In this document: positions 8,155 to 18,401 of the stretch, one piece after another
Layout of the letters: every line of letters begins with the position of its first letter
Position numbering within the stretch: position 1 is the stretch's first letter
IMG/VR virus record: IMGVR_UViG_3300032087_000854
Location: 1 to 48,918 of that record
DNA from: a virus
Reading direction: 5' to 3' (one strand)
Length of the DNA: 48,918 nt
Notes under the pieces: generated by a model
Database searches by the model: none
What the model saw: the letters and a program-made list of their open reading frames with translations, nothing else
Told to the model about the DNA's origin: nothing
Program-made: the position numbers and the translations under genes

Positions 8155-10985
8155 TGGGTCTATTATCAAAAATAATGAAGCCGATTGTAAGAAAAGTGGG
8201 AGGTCTTGAGCCAAGAACCCCTATGCCACCAAGAAGAAAAGGTGGATTAGCTGGATTAATTCAAAGAGTAAAAGATAAAAGACTACAAAGACCTATATCT
8301 ATTGGAGGCGTTGGCGGTGGCAAAATACAACCAATTAATGTAGGTAGACCAGTAGCACCTCCAGGTGGTATACGGCCTTTACCAATAAGACCACCAAGTA
8401 TAGGAGGCCCAGGTGGTGGTATGGTTAGACCTTTACCAGTTGGCCCAGGGATACCATTTACACCACCAGAACAAAGACCTATTGCTAGACCAATATTACG
8501 AAGAGAAGATATTGTTCCTATAAGACCAAGAGAAGAATTAATTGATATGGGTGTAGTAGCACCTCTACCCGGTCAAGAAGGAAGACAAGCAATAAATCCA
8601 GCGACAGGTCAACCTTATACTCCTACACAAGAACCTGAAGTTGGTTCTGATTTATTGCGACCATTACCAGGATCTCTTCGTCCACCGCAACAAATTAGAC
8701 CAGACTTATTACCACCTAAACGTGACCCTATCATGTCAATCGGTGGTCCTGGTGGCGGTATAACAGATGACAGAGCAATTAGTCCCTTAGAAAGACCTAA
8801 TTTTATTGGTAGGTCAAGAGAACAAATAGATGAGATGATTGAAAGAGGAGCAGGTGCATTACCACAACCAGGACTTGAATTGCCGCCACTTATTCCACAA
8901 GCTGAAAAAGATTTTCAAAATACAAGCATAGAAGATAGATTACAATTTTTAAAAGATAAAGGAATAGAAACTCCACCAAATTTTTTAACAACACTCCCAC
9001 CACCTAGAGACCCTGGACGTTATGATTCTATTGGTATGCCATTGATTGATCCTAATATGCCAATAGGTGATGACAGTAGAAGAAGACCGCAACCAGGTGA
9101 GCCAGGAGCAACGCCTATTGATGTTGGAATACCAGATCCAAGAACTAACATGAACATAGAAACAAGAGATACAGAGTTTGGTCCAGTAACCATTTCTTCA
9201 CCTGCTTTTAATATAGGTAAAGGACAAACGATGTTACCACCTATGGGTAATAATCCACCACCGACACCAGATGTAGGTTTAGCACAACCAGCTCCAGTTA
9301 CCGATCCCGTTACACCAACAGTTGACCCAGTTACCACTGCTCCTACTCCGTCTGCAACAACAGAGCAAGGCACAGATCCCATACAGTCTATGCCTGCACC
9401 TGTAGGAGCATTGGATCCTGTTCTTCTAGGTCAAACGGCACAAGAAAATCTTAACGATCCATTAGTAAGAGCATTATATTTTGGTACACAAGACCAACCT
9501 GGTTTCTATCAACAACTACAACAAGCTGGTGCTAACCTTATTGGTCAAGACGTACCGTTACAACAAACAGCAGGATTAACACCATTAGAACTATTAGCAA
9601 GACAACAAGCAGTAGCTGGTCTTGGTGGTTTTGAGCCATTCTTTCAACAAAACAAAGATTTAATTGATCAGGCTATTGGTCAATCAAGACGTGCAGAAGC
9701 TTTAAGAGATCCATATTTTAATAGAGCTGAAAGACAGATGCAGATTGGTTTAGGCGATGAACTGAGAGGTATAAGAGAGGCAAGAGGCATAACCACAGGA
9801 GCTACAGATAGATTTGGAAGATCTTTGGGTAGACTTGGTAGACAGCAAATTGGAGCAACAGATGAGTTTGGTAGAAGACTAAGTGATGTAGAAGCAAGAG
9901 GTGAAGGTGCTGCGGGTAGATTTGGTGAATCTTTAGGTGGTATTGAAACTGGAGCCATTGGTGTTACTGATGCTTTTGGAAGAAGTCTTGGTGAATCAGA
10001 AGATTTAATAAGAGGTACTCTTGGTGGTTATGATCAAGGCATGACACAACAATTCTACAATCCTTTTGAAGACAGAGTTGTTCAACAAACCATTGATGAT
10101 GTTTTAGAAGCAGGTGAAAAGCAAGATATAGCCTCTAGAGCCCGTGAGATTAGTGCTGGTGCTTTTGGTGGTAGTAGAGCTAGGTTAGGTGCTATGGAAC
10201 GTCAGGAAGCTCTTGGAGAAGGTTTAGCACAAGCATTAGGCAGAATCAGACAACAAGGATTTAGTGAAGCACAAAGAACAGGTCTTGGTGAGTTTGCGAG
10301 ACAAAGAGAAGCAGAGAGAGCTGCATCTAGAGGATTATCTGGTCTTGCAAGTACCAGACTGGGTGCAGAAAGCAGTTTATTTGACAGATTAACCTCTGGA
10401 GCACAGCAAAGATTAGCAGCAGAACAAGGAGTCGTAGATCTTCTTGGTAGAACAGGTCAACAACAATTAGGTGCTCAACAACAACTTGGTAGTACCTTAA
10501 GAGGTCTTACAGGCGATCAGTTTGGTGCACAACAACAACTTGCTGCTAACCTTATGGGTTATGGTGCCGCAGGTGCAGGAGCTAGACAAAACTTGGCTAC
10601 TGGATTGCTTGGTATAGGTCAACAAAGAGGTTCTGGTGCTTCAGCATTAGGACAACAGTTAGCTGGATATGGCTCACAGATTGGTGATGTTGGTTCAGTA
10701 TTAGATACTTTAAGAAGAGGTCAAAGAAGCGAACTTACAGGATACGGTGCAACCGGTAGAGGTATTGCTGAGACTGGTTTATCAAGAATCTACCAGCAAC
10801 AACTAGGACAACAACAAAGACCACTAGGAGTCTTAGGACAAATAGGTTCAATGTTACCTGGTTATCAGCAGACATCTACACAGATTGGTTCACAATACGG
10901 ATTACCAACAGATCCATCAGCCGCAGGACTTGGTGCTGCATTTAGTGCTTACGGATCATTGGCTCCAAGACAGGAACAAGGTTAA
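8154..10985 (+). CDS. Gly/Gln/Pro-rich repetitive internal virion protein
   Basis: 943 residues, ATG overlapping the preceding stop (TAATG). Residues 1-420 are proline-rich and disordered-looking (PPRRKGG, IRPLPIRPP). Residues about 540-625 carry several imperfect repeats of about 22 residues around GRFGRSLG / DEFGRRLSD / DAFGRSLGE, and 650-930 are rich in QQ, LG and R (QQLGAQQQLG, RQREAERAASR), predicting long helices. This composition is found in uncharacterised large proteins of uncultured marine phages and suits a tape-measure-like or ejected internal protein. It stops one base into the next start codon. No enzymatic domain is seen. Confidence 0.6.
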   Translation: MGLLSKIMKPIVRKVGGLEPRTPMPPRRKGGLAGLIQRVKDKRLQRPISIGGVGGGKIQPINVGRPVAPPGGIRPLPIRPPSIGGPGGGMVRPLPVGPGIPFTPPEQRPIARPILRREDIVPIRPREELIDMGVVAPLPGQEGRQAINPATGQPYTPTQEPEVGSDLLRPLPGSLRPPQQIRPDLLPPKRDPIMSIGGPGGGITDDRAISPLERPNFIGRSREQIDEMIERGAGALPQPGLELPPLIPQAEKDFQNTSIEDRLQFLKDKGIETPPNFLTTLPPPRDPGRYDSIGMPLIDPNMPIGDDSRRRPQPGEPGATPIDVGIPDPRTNMNIETRDTEFGPVTISSPAFNIGKGQTMLPPMGNNPPPTPDVGLAQPAPVTDPVTPTVDPVTTAPTPSATTEQGTDPIQSMPAPVGALDPVLLGQTAQENLNDPLVRALYFGTQDQPGFYQQLQQAGANLIGQDVPLQQTAGLTPLELLARQQAVAGLGGFEPFFQQNKDLIDQAIGQSRRAEALRDPYFNRAERQMQIGLGDELRGIREARGITTGATDRFGRSLGRLGRQQIGATDEFGRRLSDVEARGEGAAGRFGESLGGIETGAIGVTDAFGRSLGESEDLIRGTLGGYDQGMTQQFYNPFEDRVVQQTIDDVLEAGEKQDIASRAREISAGAFGGSRARLGAMERQEALGEGLAQALGRIRQQGFSEAQRTGLGEFARQREAERAASRGLSGLASTRLGAESSLFDRLTSGAQQRLAAEQGVVDLLGRTGQQQLGAQQQLGSTLRGLTGDQFGAQQQLAANLMGYGAAGAGARQNLATGLLGIGQQRGSGASALGQQLAGYGSQIGDVGSVLDTLRRGQRSELTGYGATGRGIAETGLSRIYQQQLGQQQRPLGVLGQIGSMLPGYQQTSTQIGSQYGLPTDPSAAGLGAAFSAYGSLAPRQEQG

Positions 10986-12886
10986 TGAACTTTTTAAATC
11001 GTAAAATGTTTCAAGCCGGTGGTGGTGCTGTCGCATTAGGTGATTTTGATATTAGAGATAAAAGAACAGGCCAGGTAACTACTGTTAGGTCTGATTTTAT
11101 AAATACACCTGGTTTTAATCCGTACAAAATTTTATACGATGACACCCTGGAAAAGGGTCCTGCTGTTATGGCTATATTGCAACAGTTTCAAGAAAGAGAT
11201 GCACCTCAAATAGGTCCATTTCAAGCTAAAGAAGATGTTGGTACAAACATTGCAGATTTAGGATTTGGTGTTGCAAGAGCCACAGAACCATTTGTTCGTG
11301 GAGCTTCTAGGCTCGTAGGTGAAGTTACTGGTATACAACCACTTAAAGAGTTTGGTGGTAAACAAAAGTTTGACCCATCTTTATCTATGTTTGGTGGTAT
11401 AGATCTTTTTAAACCCACTTACGAAAGCTATGTCCCAACCGATGAGGATAGAGCTAGAGCTATGCTTGGTTTAGTAAAACAAAAAGATATACCCACAACA
11501 GAACCAAAATTAGCTGGTGAAGAGGTTCCTGATTTTACTCGTTCTACTTTTGATTTTCGCGATGAAGATATGAGAAGTAAAGTCAGTCAATCTGAATATG
11601 ACGCAATGCAAACAATATCACCTAGTTTTGACCCATTTACTGACCCTATTACACCAATGTTAGACGAGTTACAACAAGAAAGACTAGACCTTGAGGCAAG
11701 GTTAGAAGCAGAAGACATACAAAGACCTGATGATGTAGCGGTAGATGAGATAACAAGTTTGCTTAATGATATACAACCACCTACTTTTGATATAGATAAA
11801 ACAGAAGCTGATAGTCTACTTGAAACCACACAAAAGTTTGAAGGTCTATCACCAGATGAACTCAAGTTTGAAATAGATAAAACCAAGCTCCCAGGTATGG
11901 ACGCTATGGATGAACAAAAAGAAGCTGTTAAAAAACAAGTTAAAGTTATAAAACAATTAGAAGGTTTAGGCATAGATCCTGACGAATACTTTAATACAGC
12001 TCAAAATAGAAATTCTGTAGCTAAAAAAGCTGCCGAGCCTGGATTCTTTGGTACAGATAGATTCTTAGATTTTATAAGAAACGTAGGTGCAGGTTTGGTT
12101 AAGTCTGGTCAAATGGGCGAAGGTTTAGCAATAGGTGCCGCTTCAGCAGCAGAGGAAAGAGCTGCAAGAGATTTAGCAAAAGCTGAAAGAGAATATGAGA
12201 TGGAAAAACTCATAGCAATAGAACAAAAGAAAGCTGAATTAAAACGATTAGAGCCTTTAAAAGGTGCTGATATTGAAAAAGGTGTTAAGTTTGAAGACGA
12301 AATTGCTAATGCTATTAGAGAATTTGATGAAGACGAAAGAATAATCAGTGATATAAATCAAATAATCAACGAAGATTTAAAAGACCCTACAGCTTTTGGT
12401 GTCAGAGGTTTCATTACAAAAATAAGTAATGATTTTGCTTCAGCCGCAGGTATGGGTGCAAAAGAATGGGAAGATTTAGATTCTGCTAAAAGAACACAGA
12501 TAATCCTAGATGTTACAGCACAAAGATCAGTTCGTGACATTTTAGGTGAATCAGGTAAAACCATTTCAAACCTTGATAGGGATATAGTTGCTAAAATATT
12601 TGGTAGTGTAAATGTATTTACATCGCCAGCAGAAATACAGAAAAAATTAGAAAATAGTAGGGCTAATATCATAGAAGGTATGCGAGGTCATCAAAACTCT
12701 ATTATTACTAGAGTAAAAGGGTTAAATGAACTTAAATATGATTCTGGTCTTCTAGGATTAAATGAATCAATAATCGACAGAATTTTAGACTTTGATTTTG
12801 AAAACATAGAAACATACAAGCGTCCTGAAGGAGCTTCTGGCTTTGCAGCACCAATTAAAATAGGTCTCTCTGATGCCAAGATATGA
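10985..12886 (+). CDS. Internal virion protein with RDILGESGKTISN motif
   Basis: 633 residues. N-terminus MNFLNRKMFQAGGGAV is of a type seen in marine phage virion proteins. The middle (about 200-340) is acidic and helical, with a charged coiled coil around residues 395-425 (AAEERAARDLAKAEREYEMEK). Near residue 517 is RDILGESGKTISNLDRDIV, a motif also found twice in the small protein encoded at 30680, 18 kb away. The gene overlaps the next one by 14 bases. Probably a capsid-internal or ejected protein; no catalytic motif is visible. Confidence 0.58.
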   Translation: MNFLNRKMFQAGGGAVALGDFDIRDKRTGQVTTVRSDFINTPGFNPYKILYDDTLEKGPAVMAILQQFQERDAPQIGPFQAKEDVGTNIADLGFGVARATEPFVRGASRLVGEVTGIQPLKEFGGKQKFDPSLSMFGGIDLFKPTYESYVPTDEDRARAMLGLVKQKDIPTTEPKLAGEEVPDFTRSTFDFRDEDMRSKVSQSEYDAMQTISPSFDPFTDPITPMLDELQQERLDLEARLEAEDIQRPDDVAVDEITSLLNDIQPPTFDIDKTEADSLLETTQKFEGLSPDELKFEIDKTKLPGMDAMDEQKEAVKKQVKVIKQLEGLGIDPDEYFNTAQNRNSVAKKAAEPGFFGTDRFLDFIRNVGAGLVKSGQMGEGLAIGAASAAEERAARDLAKAEREYEMEKLIAIEQKKAELKRLEPLKGADIEKGVKFEDEIANAIREFDEDERIISDINQIINEDLKDPTAFGVRGFITKISNDFASAAGMGAKEWEDLDSAKRTQIILDVTAQRSVRDILGESGKTISNLDRDIVAKIFGSVNVFTSPAEIQKKLENSRANIIEGMRGHQNSIITRVKGLNELKYDSGLLGLNESIIDRILDFDFENIETYKRPEGASGFAAPIKIGLSDAKI

Positions 12887-15800
12887 GGTTAGTATTGCTG
12901 AGGGTGTTTCTGAAATAGTTGATGCAGAAAACCAAGACGAAGCAAGAAAAAAAGTAAAAGCTCTACTAGCACAAGGTGCTATGTCTCCTTTTTATGATGA
13001 ACTTTTCTTCGATTATGAAACTGGTGTTGATAACAAAAAGTTGAGAAGAACACTAGCACTTGCAGAAACCACAGAAGAACAAAATGCTGCAATTTTAAAA
13101 GTACTTAGAGAAACACAAGATACTGAATTACCATTAGAACAAGAAAATGTTTTAGTCAATGAAGTAGGTGAACAAGGATTTACCAGAAATACCAAAGGGC
13201 AAATAGCTCTAACACCCTACGGTATGCAACAGTTAGGGTTAGAAAAATTAATTAAAACCAGAACATTGAGTGATGGCACAAAAATAAATCTAAACACTGT
13301 TATTGATGAAAAAGATTTTAATTTAAAAACAGGAGACTTATCTGACCTAGCCGGTGTAGCTGGACCTATTATAGGTATGCTTGCAGCTTTCACACCACCT
13401 GTAATTAAGGGATTGATTGCAGTAACAAAAAGACCAGTATTTTCTCGTTTGCTTGCTGCAGGTGTTGGTAGTGTTGCAGGTAAGGCTGTTGAAGAAGAAG
13501 TAATTGAAACACAACAAGGGTTTCAGTTACAAGATAGAGATGATCTCAATAAATTATATACCCAAGAGTTTATTTTAGGTTCAGCCGGTCAAGGCTTAGG
13601 TGAAGGTGTTTACAAAATTTATCAAACATTTTTAGGTGCTAGAGCACCATTAGCAGACAAAAGAATAATGTTCCAACAACACAAAAATAGATCTGTATCT
13701 GATGTTATGAAGCTTGACGCACAATTAGGTAAACCAGCGTCAGAAAGACAAATTAAAAAAGCCATAAGAGATGGTAAGGTAAAACAATTTGATTGGAAGA
13801 TGAATAAAACTACTGGTGCAAGACCATCACAAACATCGCTTGAAAGAATGTTACCAGGCAGATCACAAAGTATTGCTGAACAACTTATTGGTAACAACAG
13901 AGATAAAGCTAACGCTTCATATTTGTTTGCAGAACTTAATTATATTATGCGTGGTATTAAAAATGAAAAAGCAGCTCTTGATTCATATATATCAGCATCG
14001 CAAAAAGGTAGGTTAGATGAATCTATCAAACAAAAATTAGTAGATTTAAAAAATGCAGAAACAAACGTAACAGCTAGATTAGAAAAATTACTTGGAGAAG
14101 TTACAGAAGATGCTTTACAAGTAGGTAATTACGGTAATGTTCCTAGCCGTAGAGAGTTTGGTGAAAGCATCAAACAAACTGTATCAACTGCTAGAGCTTT
14201 TGTTACAAGAGAGATGGGCAAAGACTACAAAAAAATAGATAACATGATGAAAGATATGCGTAGTATCTACAAAATGGAATTAGATGACTTTGGAGAATTA
14301 CAGTTAGTCGGTAGAGCTAGACCAGGATCAAATCAAGCAGATCAGTTTGTACCCAAGGGAGGACAAGAACAAGCCATTGCTAACACAATAAATGCAACTA
14401 TAAATGACACAGCCAATGCCTATTTTGAAAGATCCCTGATGAGGATTAAGTCATTTAAAGATGATTTTCCAGGTTACGATTTAAGTATTCAAGATCCTAA
14501 TGTTAAGGGTGGAACCATAAATCAAATAGAAGCCAAGTATAAACAGCTATTTAATCAGACAACAAAAGAAGCTACTGAGCAGGGACAAGGCATTAGTTTG
14601 TTTCAGTTAAGAAATCTTGTAAAAGATTTGGATCTGTACATCAAAGAAAGTCCTTTGCCTACGCCACAAAGAGAGCTTTTATACGACCTCAAACGATATA
14701 TTGATGCTTATGGTATGGACAACCCACAAAGCATCATGACAGATCTTACTAAAGAGTCACTAGCAAGTATTAACACAAGACTTAAAAGACAAGGTATTAC
14801 TTTAGGTGCAAAACAAAGAAATGAAATTAAAAAGTCCATTGACTTATTAAGAGATACTAATCTTAAAAATGCACAACGAATGCAACCTTTCGACAATTTA
14901 TCTATACAAAAAGTTATTTCTAATGCAAAAATTGGAGCACACCCACCAGATGAAATTTATCAAAGAGTTTTCCTAGGTGGTTCTGCTAAAGATTTACAAG
15001 ATCTATTTAAAGCTACACGTAACTATGATGAATATTTAAGTTCTATCGGAAAAGAAGCTAATACTGAAGAAAGATTGAAAGGTCAACTTAAGAAAAAGTT
15101 TTTTGACGATGCTTTATTCAAAGCAACAGACGGTGAAACACAAAGCGTAAACTACACAACTTTTGCAAGAGAGTTTTTTAACTTTGATAAAGACTTAATG
15201 AACAATGGTAAAATTGATGTTCTGTTTACAAACAAGTCTGGCAACACTTCTGGTAGATTGGTTAGAGAAACCATAAGAAATTTAAACAGAGTACAACCAA
15301 GATTAAAACCAAACGACTTAAGATTACTTGTAAATGACTTCACAGGGACAAATAGAGGTCTAGATGCTAATGCACAGGGAAAAGCTTTTATAAAAGGACT
15401 AACTGATTTAGCTGATGAATCTGAAAAGCTGATGAAATTTAGAGCAAATAGAGCTATATCTGACTTACCTGAAAAAGGAATAGAAGCAACTGTTGATACT
15501 ATATTTAGACCTGGTAACGCTAGTGTCATAAATACACTTAAAAATACAGTAGATGATGATGTATTCCAAAGTATGCAACAAGCTAGCATGATGAAACTTT
15601 TACAAAGATCTGTTGATTTTAATGGTAAAGGTAAAATTAACGACATATTTAAACCAGGAAATTTAGAAACAGCTTTAAATAGTTATGGTGATGAAACCCT
15701 CGATGCTATGTTTGGTAAAGAAATAACCAGAGGTCTTAGAGCTTTTCAAAGAGAGGTTGATGTATTAACAAAAGGTGAAATAGGCAGAGGTGGTTCAGCA

Positions 15801-16283
15801 GGGGGTCTAGTTGCTGCTGGTTTGGGTGCAGCTATTGTTTTTGCACCATTACAAACACTACCTACATTAGTAGGTTTATCAATAGTTCGTTCTGTTTTAA
15901 GTAATAAAATGATGGTTGGACTGCTAAGTAAAACCGATCCTGGAAGTATTGCACAACTTATACAAGCAGTTGAAAGAGCTGCAAGACAAATGGGTGTAAG
16001 AATGGTTGATGGCACTTACGTTGAAGGTGCTGTAGATATGCTTGGCAAAGGCGTAGATACAGCTAAAACAGCAGTGGGTATAACCGATGATGATATATCT
16101 GGCGTTGCTGATCAAGGACTATCGTCATTTCAAGAATTAAGAGATAGTGTTTTAGCACCTTTAAAAACACAACCAACGCTACCACAGATAGCACCAGTGC
16201 AAACACCTCAAGCACCGACAGATCCTTTATCTCCTGAGAGATTAGATTTTGCAGAGCAAGTAGCCGGTAGACCTGTACTTTAA
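12873..16283 (+). CDS. Very large internal virion protein (1136 aa)
   Basis: The ATG lies 14 bases inside the previous gene. N-terminal residues 1-35 (RYEVSIAEGVSEIVDAENQ) look like a small domain found at the start of other phage structural proteins. There is a hydrophobic segment at about 160-205 (GVAGPIIGMLAAFTPPVIKGL) and another at about 1000-1035 (GGLVAAGLGAAIVFAPLQTLP), with long charged helices between. Helix-rich architecture, membrane-like segments and size are reminiscent of T7 and P22 ejection proteins that make a channel through the cell envelope. No lytic transglycosylase motif was found. Its stop codon interlocks with the stop of the convergent primase-helicase gene. This is the last gene of the late arm. 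Confidence 0.58.
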   Translation: MPRYEVSIAEGVSEIVDAENQDEARKKVKALLAQGAMSPFYDELFFDYETGVDNKKLRRTLALAETTEEQNAAILKVLRETQDTELPLEQENVLVNEVGEQGFTRNTKGQIALTPYGMQQLGLEKLIKTRTLSDGTKINLNTVIDEKDFNLKTGDLSDLAGVAGPIIGMLAAFTPPVIKGLIAVTKRPVFSRLLAAGVGSVAGKAVEEEVIETQQGFQLQDRDDLNKLYTQEFILGSAGQGLGEGVYKIYQTFLGARAPLADKRIMFQQHKNRSVSDVMKLDAQLGKPASERQIKKAIRDGKVKQFDWKMNKTTGARPSQTSLERMLPGRSQSIAEQLIGNNRDKANASYLFAELNYIMRGIKNEKAALDSYISASQKGRLDESIKQKLVDLKNAETNVTARLEKLLGEVTEDALQVGNYGNVPSRREFGESIKQTVSTARAFVTREMGKDYKKIDNMMKDMRSIYKMELDDFGELQLVGRARPGSNQADQFVPKGGQEQAIANTINATINDTANAYFERSLMRIKSFKDDFPGYDLSIQDPNVKGGTINQIEAKYKQLFNQTTKEATEQGQGISLFQLRNLVKDLDLYIKESPLPTPQRELLYDLKRYIDAYGMDNPQSIMTDLTKESLASINTRLKRQGITLGAKQRNEIKKSIDLLRDTNLKNAQRMQPFDNLSIQKVISNAKIGAHPPDEIYQRVFLGGSAKDLQDLFKATRNYDEYLSSIGKEANTEERLKGQLKKKFFDDALFKATDGETQSVNYTTFAREFFNFDKDLMNNGKIDVLFTNKSGNTSGRLVRETIRNLNRVQPRLKPNDLRLLVNDFTGTNRGLDANAQGKAFIKGLTDLADESEKLMKFRANRAISDLPEKGIEATVDTIFRPGNASVINTLKNTVDDDVFQSMQQASMMKLLQRSVDFNGKGKINDIFKPGNLETALNSYGDETLDAMFGKEITRGLRAFQREVDVLTKGEIGRGGSAGGLVAAGLGAAIVFAPLQTLPTLVGLSIVRSVLSNKMMVGLLSKTDPGSIAQLIQAVERAARQMGVRMVDGTYVEGAVDMLGKGVDTAKTAVGITDDDISGVADQGLSSFQELRDSVLAPLKTQPTLPQIAPVQTPQAPTDPLSPERLDFAEQVAGRPVL

Positions 16284-18400
16284 TCAGCAAAGAAGTTTGG
16301 ATCTACAGCTACAAAGCGTTTAGCAGGTCGTCCTTTACCACCTATCTTTATCTCAACCTCTTGTATCTCTCCCGCATTCTTAAGCCTTTCAATGATTTCT
16401 TTTACTTCATAGGACTTCATGCTACGGAATAGTTCGTGTCTATCTACTTCACGTTTAGATATACCCTCTCCATTTCTGGATCTAATGAAAGATAATACTT
16501 GCTTGATTTTAGATTCAGTTGCACTACTAGCTACCTTATCTCTACAAGCTTCTATGAATAACAGGTCATAATATCTAATAAAATCTACAGCCCACCTTGT
16601 AACGTCTCCTGTAATCGTCTTAGCGTCAGCATTAGAGGCAAGAGTACATAACAACGACAAACGCATAGCTTTCTCCTTAGAACGGCTTAGAAGAGGCTCC
16701 AGGTTATCTTTTTCTAGTATATCTTGTCGTTTTATTATTTCTCTTGCGAAATCTTGCAAGATCTCTTCAGATTCTCTATCAAACTCTAATACAATCTGAT
16801 CTAGGTCAAGTTCAGCATTATCTCTTGATAAATCACTCATGCTACCTCTTTGTCTTCTGATGTAGTTTACCCAGTTGACAATGGACGTTGGTGGCGATTT
16901 GAATCGTTTGAGTTCACCCACTCTCCTTGGCTCTGTTGATTCAACGACTACAAATCGGTTTAGGAACCCGTCTGCAATCCTGCCACCATTTAACGCACCA
17001 TAAAAGTTTTTAGGAACTGATAGACCAACCAATGTGATAGCTGGTTTATGAGTAACACGGCTCATCATCATTTCCTTGTATTGTTCTTGTACATTCATAA
17101 GCGAGTAGTTGTCTGGTCTTAATGTGCCATGACAACGACCCCAGGCTTCCATAAGCGTTTGTATACCATCTTCTTTATTGGTATTACCTGAATTGCTTAT
17201 AGCCTCTAATCTTTTACCAAATTCGTCCATAATGGTTATCTGTGTAGGACGCATCTTTAATACCGAGTGAACAGCACCACTTGAGGTATAACCATCACCT
17301 ACAACAAGCTTTTCATGATCTGATGCGTTTAATACTGACTCTACAAATGTTTTTATATTCTCTTTACCTTGACCTGACTTAGCGATACCCATGAAATACA
17401 TAGAAGAAAAGTTATTCATATTGGTTCTATAAATACGTCCACAAGTAACACTAGCTAGTGCTAATGCACCTACAAGTGATAGTTCTGGCTGTGGTACTTG
17501 TGCTATCTCTTCACAAAACTTAAACATATCTTTAAGCAGGCCTGGAGGGTTAAATAGATCTTTTGGTTTTTGTATGGTTTCTGTAACTTGGGTAAATAAT
17601 GGTGCTAACTGATTCTTTCTATCGTGTGTATTTTTGACGCTCTCTACTACGCCATCTATCTCTGCTTGTGGTAAGGGTGGGTTATTGTTGGTATTCCAGT
17701 TCTGCAAGAAGATTCTTACGAACTCTAAGTTGACATTCTTTGATATAAGATAGCCTGCAATACGTGCAGCCTGGTCGTTCCTAGAGCCCTCTAATACACC
17801 ATCTAATGAAAATGGTGCAGTTTGAACGCCAGTATCAGTCTTTGGTACACCTGTTATCTTTTGAAACTCAACTTCAGTAAAATCTGGTAAATCGTTATGA
17901 TCATAGATCTTCCAATCTGCAAAGGTAACTGGCTTGTATACTTGTCCGTTAGCGTGTCTGTTCCATGGTGCTATGATTAGACCACCTACACCTCTAATGT
18001 CTATTAAGCGTTCTATAGGTGTTTCAGCAGTCCTTCTTGTGGCAAAGGTAGTATAGTTTTCTGGGTTGTTGTAATAGTAATGCATACCCTTACCAGTAAT
18101 AACTTTAAAAGGACATGGAGGCATATTCTTTTCTACCCAATCCATAGCCTCTGGTGAATCAGCATCAACGACCACAAACTTACCGCAAACAAGTGCTACC
18201 TGTAGATTATCTCTATCTTTAAACCAGGACTCTACAAGATCCCTAGACGGTCTAGTTTCTTTGTATTGCTCCCAGCTACCTAGAAATGATGGTGGTTTCT
18301 TGTTGGATCTTTGCAGAGGGACAACATTATAGCCTTCATCATAGTAGGCAAGTGCTTGCTCCAAGGATGTGTCGTCCTCGGTTATATTAAGCTGAAACAC
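16280..18400 (-). CDS. Bifunctional primase-polymerase/helicase-like replication protein
   Basis: 706 residues. The N-terminus is a Prim-Pol domain: KPPSFLGSWEQY at 35-46, metal-binding D79-x-D81 (VVVDAD), H107 (GKGMH) and D134 (IDIRGVGG). GSRNDQAARIAGYLI (205-219) resembles a primase C-terminal domain. A P-loop ATPase of the DUF3987/helicase type follows, with Walker A GIAKSGQGKEN (K346) and Walker B ITIMDEFGK (D392, E393). The protein would lay primers and unwind the fork, and could act as a translesion-type polymerase; no separate DNA polymerase is visible in the window. It follows the HTH gene by one base in a leftward operon and ends against the late genes. Confidence 0.85.
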   Translation of the reverse strand: MFQLNITEDDTSLEQALAYYDEGYNVVPLQRSNKKPPSFLGSWEQYKETRPSRDLVESWFKDRDNLQVALVCGKFVVVDADSPEAMDWVEKNMPPCPFKVITGKGMHYYYNNPENYTTFATRRTAETPIERLIDIRGVGGLIIAPWNRHANGQVYKPVTFADWKIYDHNDLPDFTEVEFQKITGVPKTDTGVQTAPFSLDGVLEGSRNDQAARIAGYLISKNVNLEFVRIFLQNWNTNNNPPLPQAEIDGVVESVKNTHDRKNQLAPLFTQVTETIQKPKDLFNPPGLLKDMFKFCEEIAQVPQPELSLVGALALASVTCGRIYRTNMNNFSSMYFMGIAKSGQGKENIKTFVESVLNASDHEKLVVGDGYTSSGAVHSVLKMRPTQITIMDEFGKRLEAISNSGNTNKEDGIQTLMEAWGRCHGTLRPDNYSLMNVQEQYKEMMMSRVTHKPAITLVGLSVPKNFYGALNGGRIADGFLNRFVVVESTEPRRVGELKRFKSPPTSIVNWVNYIRRQRGSMSDLSRDNAELDLDQIVLEFDRESEEILQDFAREIIKRQDILEKDNLEPLLSRSKEKAMRLSLLCTLASNADAKTITGDVTRWAVDFIRYYDLLFIEACRDKVASSATESKIKQVLSFIRSRNGEGISKREVDRHELFRSMKSYEVKEIIERLKNAGEIQEVEIKIGGKGRPAKRFVAVDPNFFAD

Positions 18401-18401
18401 T

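Noticed and set aside
15152-15646. 164-codon minus-strand frame
   Set aside because: Antisense to the 1136-residue virion gene; Ser/Phe/Leu-rich composition typical of shadow frames.
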